From Acanthosepion esculentum (taxonomy: Eukaryota; Mollusca; Cephalopoda; Sepiida; Sepiidae): a stretch of 64,000 nucleotides of DNA. Below the pieces are notes generated by a model. It was not told the DNA's origin. It did no database searches and saw only the letters and a list, made by a program, of their open reading frames with translations. Position 1 is the stretch's first letter. Each line of letters opens with the position of its first letter. Where the stretch lies: positions 71,668,824-71,732,823 of the forward strand of contig OZ038485.1 in assembly GCA_964036315.1 (NCBI GenBank), written 5' to 3'. Below, piece by piece: positions 51,675 through 62,479 of this stretch. Position numbers and translations under genes: made by a program.

Positions 51675-52755
51675 TTTGTAAAACTTAAAATTTGCAATAT
51701 AACTTTGTGAAAACTGTTGAAACTTGTTGAAATCAATACTTTTCGATCGATAACATATCGATTTTCAATAATTTTCTTGGTTTTCTAAAGATTTCAATAA
51801 GTAAGTCAATTTTTCATACAGTTTAACGTTGAAAAACAAACCAAAACAGCTTGCTTTTACACCTAAAATTCAATATTTTTCAAAACTTTGTAAAACTTAA
51901 AATTTGCAATATAACTTTGTGAAAACTGTTGAAACTTGTTGAAATCAATACTTTTCGATCGATAACATATCGATTTTCAATAATTTTATTGGTTTTCTAA
52001 AGATTTCAATAAGTAAATCAATTTTTCAAACAACCGTGTTTAACGTTTAAAAACAAGCCAAAACAGCTTGCTTTTACACCTAAAATTCAATATTTTTCAA
52101 AACTTTGTAAAACTTAAAATTTGCTATATAACTTTGTGAAAACTGTTGAAACATGCTGAAATCAATGCTTTTCGATCGATAACATATCGATTTTCAATAA
52201 TTTTATTGGTTTTCTAAAGATTTCAATAAGTAAATCAATTTTTCAAAAAAACCGTGTTTAACGTTGAAAAACAAGCCAAAACACCTTGCTTTTACACCTA
52301 AAATTCAATATTTTACAAAACTTTGTAAAACTTAAAATTTGCAATATAACTGTGTGAAAACTGTTGAAACTTGTTGAAATCAATACTTTTCGATCGATAA
52401 CATATCGATTTTCAATAATTTTATTGGTTTTCGAAATATTTCAATAAGTAAATCAATTTTTCAAACAACCGTGTTTAAGGTTGAAAAACAAGCCAAAACA
52501 GCTTGCTTTTACACCTAAAATTCAATATTTTTCAAAACTTTGTAAAACTTAAAATTTGCAATATAACTTTGTGAAAACTGTTGAAACTTGTTGAAATCAA
52601 TACTTTTCGATCGATAACATATCGATTTTCAATAATTTTATTGGTTTTCTAAAGATTTCAATAAGTAAATCAATTTTTCAAACAACCGTGTTTAACGTTG
52701 AAAAACAAGCCAAAACAGCTTGCTTTTACACCTAAAATTCAATATTTTTCAAAAC
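51675..52755 (+). repeat. 1,080 bp five-unit higher-order repeat, copy 2
   Basis: The only difference from copy 1 I noticed is one extra A in CAAAAAAACCG near 52,250, so this copy is 1,081 bp. It is followed by a unit with CACACAGCCCTG (52,896). Part of this copy and what follows it reappears at about 62,650-64,000. Confidence 0.93.
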
Positions 52756-54486
52756 TTTGTAAAACTTAAAATTTGCAATATAACTGTGTGAAAACTGTTG
52801 AAACTTGTTGAAATCAATACTTTTCGATCGATAACATATCGATTTTCAATAATTTTATTGGTTTTCTAAAGATTTCAATAAGTAAATCAATTTTTCACAC
52901 AGCCCTGTTTAACGTTGAAAAACAAGCCAAAACAGCTTGCTTTTACACCTAAAATTCAATATTTTTCAAAACTTTGTAAAACTTAAAATTTGCAATATAA
53001 CTTTGTGAAAACTGTTGAAACTTGTTGAAATCAATACTTTTCGATCGATAACATATCGATTTTCAATTATTTTATTGGTTTTCTAAAGATTTCAATAAGT
53101 AAATCAATTTTTCAAACAACCGTGTTTAACGTTGAAAAACAAGCCAAAACAGCTTGCTTTTACACCTAAAATTCAATATTTTACAAAACTTTGTAAAACT
53201 TAAAATTTGCAATATAACTTTGTGAAAACTGTTGAAACTTGTTGAAATCAATAGTTTTCGATCGATAACATATCGATTTTCAATAATTTTATTGGTTTTC
53301 TAAAGATTTCAATAAGTAAATCAATTTTTCAAACAACCGTGTTTAACGTTGAAAAACAAGCCAAAACAGCTTGCTTTTACAGCTAAAATTCAATATTTTT
53401 CAAAACTTTGTAAAACTTAAAATTTGCAATATAACTTTGTGAAAACTGTTGAAACTTGTTGAAATCAATACTTTTCGATCGATAACATATCGATTTTCAA
53501 TAATTTTATTGGTTTTCTAAAGATTTCAATAAGTAAATCAATTTTTCAAACAACAGTGTTTAACGTTGAAACACAAGCCAAAACAGCTTGCTTTTACACC
53601 TAAAATTCAATATTTTTCAAAACTTTGTAAAACTTAAAATTTGCAATATAACTTTGTGAAATCTGTTGAAACATGCTGAAATCAATACTTTTCGATCGAT
53701 AACATATCGATTTTCAATAATTTTATTGGTTTTCTAAAGATTTCAATAAGTAAGTCAATTTTTCATACAGTTTAACGTTGAAAAACAAGCCAAAACAGCT
53801 TGCTTTTACACCTAAAATTCAATATTTTTCAAAACTTTGTAAAACTTAAAATTTGCAATATAACTTTGTGAAAACTGTTGAAACATGCTGAAATCAATAC
53901 TTTTCGATCGATAACATATCGATTTTCAATAATTTTATTGGTTTTCTAAAGATTTCAATAAGTAAATCAATTTTTCAAACAACCGTGTTTAACGTTGAAA
54001 AACAAGCCAAAACAGCTTGCTTTTACACCTAAAATTCAATATTTTTCAAAACTTTGTAAAACTTAAAATTTGCAATATAACTTTGTGAAAACTGTTGAAA
54101 CTTGTTGAAATCAATACTTTTCGATCGATAACATATCGATTTTCAATAATTTTATTGGTTTTCTATAGATTTCAATAAGTAAATTAATTTTGCAAACAAC
54201 CGTGTTTAACGTTGAAAAACAAGCCAAAACAGCTTGCTTTTACACCTAAAATTCAATATTTTTCAAAACTTTGTAAAACTTAAAATTTGCAATATAACTT
54301 TGTGAAAACTGTTGAAACATGCTGAAATCAATACTTTTCGATCGATAACATATCGATTTTCAATAATTTTATTGGTTTTCTAAAGATTTCAATAAGTAAA
54401 TCAATTTTTCAAACAACCGTTTTTAACGTTGAAAAACAAGCCAAAACAGCTTGCTTTTACACCTAAAATTCAATATTTTTCAAAAC

Positions 54487-56000
54487 TTTGTAAAACTTAA
54501 AATTTGCAATATAACTTTGTGAAAACTGTTGAAACTTGTTGAAATCAATACTTTTCGATCGATAACATATCGATTTTCAATAATTTTATTGGTTTTCTAA
54601 AGATTTCAATAAGTAAATCAATTTTTCAAACAACCGTGTTTAACGTTGAAAAACAAGCCAAAACAGCTTGCTTTTACACCTAAAATTCAATATTTTACAA
54701 AACTTTGTAAAACTTAAAATTTGCAATATAACTTTGTGAAAACTGTTGAAACTTGTTGAAATCAATAGTTTTCGATCGATAACATATCGATTTTCAATAA
54801 TTTTATTGGTTTTCTAAAGATTTCAATAAGTAAATCAATTTTTCAAACAACCGTGTTTAACGTTGAAAAACAAGCCAAAACAGCTTGCTTTTACACCTAA
54901 AATTCAATATTTTTCAAAACTTTGTAAAACTTAAAATTTGCAATATAACTTTGTGTAAACTGTTGAAACTTGTTGAAATCAATACTTTTCGATCGATAAC
55001 ATATCGATTTTCAATAATTTTATTGGTTTTCAAAAGATTTCAATAAGTAAGTCAATTTTTCATACAGTTTAACGTTGAAAAACAAACCAAAACAGCTTGC
55101 TTTTACACCTAAAATTCAATATTTTTCAAAACTTTGTAAAACTTAAAATTTGCAATATAACTTTGTGTAAACTGTTGAAACTTGTTGAAATCAATACTTT
55201 TCGATCGATAACATATCGATTTTCAATAATTTTATTGGTTTTCTAAAGATTTCAATAAGTAAATCAATTTTTCAAACAATCGTGTTTAACGTTGAAAAAC
55301 AAGCCAAAACAGCTTGCTTTTACACCTAAAATTCAATATTTTACAAAACTTTTTAAAACTTAAAATTTGCAATATAACTGTGTAAAAACTGTTGAAACTT
55401 GTTGAAATCAATACTTTTCGATCGATAACATATCGATTTTCAATAATTTTATTGGTTTTCGAAATATTTCAATAAGTAAATCAATTTTTCAAACAACCGT
55501 GTTTAACGTTGAAAAACAAGCCAAAACAGCTTGCTTTTACACATAAAATTCAATATTTTTCAAAACTTTGTAAAACTTAAAATTTGCAATATAACTTTGT
55601 GAAAACTGTTGAAACTTGTTGAAATCAATACTTTTCGATCGATAACATATCGATTTTCAATAATTTTATTGGTTTTCTAAAGATTTCAATAAGTAAATTA
55701 ATTTTGCAAACAACCGTGTTTAACGTTGAAAAACAAGCCAAAACAGCTTGCGTTTACACCTAAAATTCAATATTTTTCAAAACTTTGTAAAACTTAAAAT
55801 TTGCAATATAACTTTGTGAAAACTGTTGAAACATGCTGAAATCAATACTTTTCGATCGATAACATATCGATTTTCAATAATTTAATTGGTTTTCTAAAGA
55901 TTTCAATAAGTAAATCAATTTTTCAAACAACCGTTTTTAACGTTGAAAAACAAGCCAAAACAGCTTGCTTTTACACCTAAAATTCAATATTTTTCAAAAC
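54487..56000 (+). repeat. 1,514 bp seven-unit higher-order repeat, copy 1
   Basis: Markers in order are TTTACAAAAC, CAATAGTTTTCG, GTGTAAACTG with TTCAAAAGATTTC in a short unit, GTGTAAACTG with CAATCGTG, TTTTCGAAATATTTC with ACACATAAAATTC, AAATTAATTTTGC with TTGCGTTTAC, and TTTAATTGG with CCGTTTTTAAC. Length is 6 x 217 + 212 = 1,514. The match extends leftwards to about 54,170 as a partial earlier copy that has ordinary TTTATTGG and TTGCTTTTAC. Confidence 0.93.
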
Positions 56001-57514
56001 TTTGTAAAACTTAAAATTTGCAATATAACTTTGTGAAAACTGTTGAAACTTGTTGAAATCAATACTTTTCGATCGATAACATATCGATTTTCAATAATTT
56101 TATTGGTTTTCTAAAGATTTCAATAAGTAAATCAATTTTTCAAACAACCGTGTTTAACGTTGAAAAACAAGCCAAAACAGCTTGCTTTTACACCTAAAAT
56201 TCAATATTTTACAAAACTTTGTAAAACTTAAAATTTGCAATATAACTTTGTGAAAACTGTTGAAACTTGTTGAAATCAATAGTTTTCGATCGATAACATA
56301 TCGATTTTCAATAATTTTATTGGTTTTCTAAAGATTTCAATAAGTAAATCAATTTTTCAAACAACCGTGTTTAACGTTGAAAAACAAGCCAAAACAGCTT
56401 GCTTTTACACCTAAAATTCAATATTTTTCAAAACTTTGTAAAACTTAAAATTTGCAATATAACTTTGTGTAAACTGTTGAAACTTGTTGAAATCAATACT
56501 TTTCGATCGATAACATATCGATTTTCAATAATTTTATTGGTTTTCAAAAGATTTCAATAAGTAAGTCAATTTTTCATACAGTTTAACGTTGAAAAACAAA
56601 CCAAAACAGCTTGCTTTTACACCTAAAATTCAATATTTTTCAAAACTTTGTAAAACTTAAAATTTGCAATATAACTTTGTGTAAACTGTTGAAACTTGTT
56701 GAAATCAATACTTTTCGATCGATAACATATCGATTTTCAATAATTTTATTGGTTTTCTAAAGATTTCAATAAGTAAATCAATTTTTCAAACAATCGTGTT
56801 TAACGTTGAAAAACAAGCCAAAACAGCTTGCTTTTACACCTAAAATTCAATATTTTACAAAACTTTTTAAAACTTAAAATTTGCAATATAACTGTGTAAA
56901 AACTGTTGAAACTTGTTGAAATCAATACTTTTCGATCGATAACATATCGATTTTCAATAATTTTATTGGTTTTCGAAATATTTCAATAAGTAAATCAATT
57001 TTTCAAACAACCGTGTTTAACGTTGAAAAACAAGCCAAAACAGCTTGCTTTTACACATAAAATTCAATATTTTTCAAAACTTTGTAAAACTTAAAATTTG
57101 CAATATAACTTTGTGAAAACTGTTGAAACTTGTTGAAATCAATACTTTTCGATCGATAACATATCGATTTTCAATAATTTTATTGGTTTTCTAAAGATTT
57201 CAATAAGTAAATTAATTTTGCAAACAACCGTGTTTAACGTTGAAAAACAAGCCAAAACAGCTTGCGTTTACACCTAAAATTCAATATTTTTCAAAACTTT
57301 GTAAAACTTAAAATTTGCAATATAACTTTGTGAAAACTGTTGAAACATGCTGAAATCAATACTTTTCGATCGATAACATATCGATTTTCAATAATTTAAT
57401 TGGTTTTCTAAAGATTTCAATAAGTAAATCAATTTTTCAAACAACCGTTTTTAACGTTGAAAAACAAGCCAAAACAGCTTGCTTTTACACCTAAAATTCA
57501 ATATTTTTCAAAAC
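56001..57514 (+). repeat. 1,514 bp seven-unit higher-order repeat, copy 2
   Basis: Every marker of copy 1 recurs at exactly +1,514 bp (for example AAATTAATTTTGC at 55,695 and 57,209, TTGCGTTTAC, and CCGTTTTTAAC at 55,931 and 57,445). I saw no difference between the two copies by eye. Following sequence (57,515-58,811) reuses several of the same variants in another order. Confidence 0.93.
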
Positions 57515-58811
57515 TTTGTAAAACTTAAAATTTGCAATATAACTTTGTGAAAACTGTTGAAACTTGTTGAAATCAATACTTTTCGATCGATAACATATCG
57601 ATTTTCAATAATTTTATTGGTTTTCTAAAGATTTCAATAAGTAAGTCAATTTTTCATACAGTTTAACGTTGAAAAACAAGCCAAAACAGCTTGCTTTTAC
57701 ACCTAAAATTCAATATTTTTCAAAACTTTGTAAAACTTAAAATTTGCAATATAACTTTGTGAAAACTGTTGAAACATGCTGAAATCAATACTTTTCGATC
57801 GATAACATATCGATTTTCAATAATTTTATTGGTTTTCTAAAGATTTCAATAAGTAAATCAATTTTTCAAACAATCGTGTTTAACGTTGAAAAACAAGCCA
57901 AAACAGCTTGCTTTTACACCTAAAATTCAATATTTTACAAAACTTTTTAAAACTTAAAATTTGCAATATAACTGTGTGAAAACTGTTGAAACTTGTTGAA
58001 ATCAATACTTTTCGATCGATAACATATCGATTTTCAATAATTTTAGTGGTTTTCGAAATATTTCAATAAGTAAATCAATTTTTCAAACAACCGTGTTTAA
58101 CGTTGAAAAACAAGCCAAAACAGCTTGCTTTTACACATAAAATTCAATATTTTTCAAAACTTTGTAAAACTTAAAATTTGCAATATAACTTTGTGAAAAC
58201 TGTTGAAACTTGTTGAAATCAATACTTTTCGATCGATAACATATCGATTTTCAATAATTTTATTGGTTTTCTAAAGATTTCAATAAGTAAATCAATTTTG
58301 CAAACAACCGTGTTTAACGTTGAAAAACAAGCCAAAACAGCTTGCTTTTACACCTAAAATTCAATATTTTTCAAAACTTTGTAAAACTTAAAATTTGCAA
58401 TATAACTGTGTGAAAACTGTTGAAACTTGTTGAAATCAATACTTTTCGATCGATAACATATCGATTTTCAATAATTTTATTGGTTTTCGAAATATTTCAA
58501 TAAGTAAATCAATTTTTCAAACAACCGTGTTTAACGTTGAAAAACAAGCCAAAACAGCTTGCTTTTACACATAAAATTCAATATTTTTCAAAACTTTGTA
58601 AAACTTAAAATTTGCAATATAACTTTGTGAAAACTGTTGAAACTTGTTGAAATCAATACTTTTCGATCGATAACATATCGATTTTCAATAATTTTATTGG
58701 TTTTCTAAAGATTTCAATAAGTAAATCAATTTTTCAAACAACCGTGTTTAACGTTGAAAAACAAGCCAAAACAGCTTGCTTTTACACCTAAAATTCAATA
58801 TTTTACAAATC

Positions 58812-60108
58812 TTTGTAAAACTTAAAATTTGCAATATAACTTTGTGAAAACTGTTGAAACTTGTTGAAATCAATAGTTTTCGATCGATAACATATCGATT
58901 TTCAATAATTTTATTGGTTTTCTAAAGATTTCAATAAGTAAATCAATTTTTCAAACAACCGTGTTTAACGTTGAAAAACAAGCCAAAACAGCTTGCTTTT
59001 ACACCTAAAATTCAATATTTTTCAAAACTTTGTAAAACGTAAAATTTGCAATATAACTTTGTGAAAACTGTTGAAACATGCTGAAATCAATACTTTTCGA
59101 TCGATAACATATCGATTTTCAATAATTTTATTGGTTTTCAAAAGATTTCAATAAGTAAGTCAATTTTTCATACAGTTTAACGTTGAAAAACAAACCAAAA
59201 CAGCTTGCTTTTACACCTAAAATTCAATATTTTTCAAAACTTTGTAAAACTTAAAATTTGCAATATAACTTTGTGTAAACTGTTGAAACTTGTTGAAATC
59301 AATACTTTTCGATCGATAACATATCGATTTTCAATAATTTTATTGGTTTTCTAAAGATTTCAATAAGTAAATCAATTTTTCAAACAATCGTGTTTAACGT
59401 TGAAAAACAAGCCAAAACAGCTTGCTTTTACACCTAAAATTCAATATTTTTCAAAACTTTGTAAAACTTAAAATTTGCAATATAACTTTGTGAAAACTGT
59501 TGAAACTTGTTGAAATCAATACTTTTCGATCGATAACATATCGATTTTCAATAATTTTATTGGTTTTCTAAAGATTTCAATAAGTAAATCAATTTTTCAA
59601 ACAACCGTGTTTAACGTTGAAAAACAAGCCAAAACAGCTTGCTTTTACACCTAAAATTCAATATTTTTCAAAACTTTGTAAAACTTAAAATTTGCAATAT
59701 AACTGTGTGAAAACTGTTGAAACTTGTTGAAATCAATACTTTTCGATCGATAACATATCGATTTTCAATAATTTTATTGGTTTTCTAAATATTTCAATAA
59801 GTAAATCAATTTTTCAAACAACCGTGTTTAACGTTGAAAAACAAGCCAAAACAGCTTGCTTTTACACCTAAAATTCAATATTTTTCAAAACTTCGTAAAA
59901 CTTAAAATTTGCAATATAACTTTGTGAAAACTGTTGAAACTTGTTGAAATCAATACTTTTCGATCGATAACATATCGATTTTCAATAATTTTATTGGTTT
60001 TCTAAAGATTTCAATAAGTAAATCAATTTTTCAAACAACCGTGTTTAACGTTGAAAAACAAGCCAAAACAGCTTGCTTTTACACCTAAAATTCAATATTT
60101 TACAAAAC
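58812..60108 (+). repeat. 1,297 bp six-unit higher-order repeat, copy 1
   Basis: Markers are CAATAGTTTTCG, AAAACGTAAAATTTGC with TTCAAAAGATTTC in a short unit, GTGTAAACTG with CAATCGTG, a near-consensus unit, AACTGTGTG with CTAAATATTTC, and ACTTCGTAAAAC. Length is 5 x 217 + 212 = 1,297. It shares two of its six units with the 1,514 bp repeat, so the two higher-order repeats are related by exchange. A private change, ACAAATCTTTG, lies just before and at its start. Confidence 0.93.
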
Positions 60109-61405
60109 TTTGTAAAACTTAAAATTTGCAATATAACTTTGTGAAAACTGTTGAAACTTGTTGAAATCAATAGTTTTCGATCGATAACATATCGATTTTC
60201 AATAATTTTATTGGTTTTCTAAAGATTTCAATAAGTAAATCAATTTTTCAAACAACCGTGTTTAACGTTGAAAAACAAGCCAAAACAGCTTGCTTTTACA
60301 CCTAAAATTCAATATTTTTCAAAACTTTGTAAAACGTAAAATTTGCAATATAACTTTGTGAAAACTGTTGAAACATGCTGAAATCAATACTTTTCGATCG
60401 ATAACATATCGATTTTCAATAATTTTATTGGTTTTCAAAAGATTTCAATAAGTAAGTCAATTTTTCATACAGTTTAACGTTGAAAAACAAACCAAAACAG
60501 CTTGCTTTTACACCTAAAATTCAATATTTTTCAAAACTTTGTAAAACTTAAAATTTGCAATATAACTTTGTGTAAACTGTTGAAACTTGTTGAAATCAAT
60601 ACTTTTCGATCGATAACATATCGATTTTCAATAATTTTATTGGTTTTCTAAAGATTTCAATAAGTAAATCAATTTTTCAAACAATCGTGTTTAACGTTGA
60701 AAAACAAGCCAAAACAGCTTGCTTTTACACCTAAAATTCAATATTTTTCAAAACTTTGTAAAACTTAAAATTTGCAATATAACTTTGTGAAAACTGTTGA
60801 AACTTGTTGAAATCAATACTTTTCGATCGATAACATATCGATTTTCAATAATTTTATTGGTTTTCTAAAGATTTCAATAAGTAAATCAATTTTTCAAACA
60901 ACCGTGTTTAACGTTGAAAAACAAGCCAAAACAGCTTGCTTTTACACCTAAAATTCAATATTTTTCAAAACTTTGTAAAACTTAAAATTTGCAATATAAC
61001 TGTGTGAAAACTGTTGAAACTTGTTGAAATCAATACTTTTCGATCGATAACATATCGATTTTCAATAATTTTATTGGTTTTCTAAATATTTCAATAAGTA
61101 AATCAATTTTTCAAACAACCGTGTTTAACGTTGAAAAACAAGCCAAAACAGCTTGCTTTTACACCTAAAATTCAATATTTTTCAAAACTTCGTAAAACTT
61201 AAAATTTGCAATATAACTTTGTGAAAACTGTTGAAACTTGTTGAAATCAATACTTTTCGATCGATAACATATCGATTTTCAATAATTTTATTGGTTTTCT
61301 AAAGATTTCAATAAGTAAATCAATTTTTCAAACAACCGTGTTTAACGTTGAAAAACAAGCCAAAACAGCTTGCTTTTACACCTAAAATTCAATATTTTAC
61401 AAAAC
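60109..61405 (+). repeat. 1,297 bp six-unit higher-order repeat, copy 2
   Basis: Each marker recurs at +1,297 bp: AAAACGT at 59,034 and 60,331, CTTCGTAAAA at 59,891 and 61,188. A third copy starts at 61,406 with the CAATAGTTTTCG unit but is lost in the next unit, which has AACTTAAAATTT and AACATTGTG. Confidence 0.93.
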
Positions 61406-62479
61406 TTTGTAAAACTTAAAATTTGCAATATAACTTTGTGAAAACTGTTGAAACTTGTTGAAATCAATAGTTTTCGATCGATAACATATCGATTTTCAAT
61501 AATTTTATTGGTTTTCTAAAGATTTCAATAAGTAAATCAATTTTTCAAACAACCGTGTTTAACGTTGAAAAACAAGCCAAAACAGCTTGCTTTTACACCT
61601 AAAATTCAATATTTTTCAAAACTTTGTAAAACTTAAAATTTGCAATATAACATTGTGAAAACTGTTGAAACATGCTGAAATCAATACTTTTCGATCGATA
61701 ACATATCGATTTTCAATAATTTTATTGGTTTTCTAAAGATTTCAATAAGTAAATCAATTTTTCAAACAACCGTGTTTAACGTTGAAAAAGAAGCCAATAC
61801 AGCTTGCTTTTACACCTAAAATTCAATATTTTTCAAAACTTTGTAAAACTTAGAATTTGCAATATAACTTTGTGAAAACTGTTGAAACTTGTTGAAATCT
61901 ATACTTTTCGATCGATAACATATCGATTTTCAATAATTATATTGGTTTTCTAAAGATTTCAATAAGTAAATCAATTTTTCAAACAACCGTGTTTAACGTT
62001 GAAAAACAAGCCAAAACAGCTTGCTTTTACACCTAAAATTCAATATTTTTCAAAACTTTGTAAAACTTAAAATTTGCAATATAACTTTGTGAAAACTGTT
62101 GAAACATGCTGAAATCAATACTTTTCGATCGATAACATATCGATTTTCAATAATTTTATTGGTTTTCTAAAGATTTCAATAAGTAAGTCAATTTTTCATA
62201 CAGTTTAACGTTGAAAAACAAACCAAAACAGCTTGCTTTTACACCTAAAATTCAATATTTTTCAAAACTTTGTAAAACTTAAAATTTGCAATATAACTTT
62301 GTGAAAACTGTTGAAACTTGTTGAAATCAACACTTTTCGATCGATAACATATCGATTTTCAATAATTTTATTGGTTTTCTAAATATTTCAATAAGTAAAT
62401 CAATTTTTCAAACAACCGTGTTTAACGTTGAAAAACTAGCCAAAACAGCTTGCTTTTACACCTAAAATTCAATATTTTT

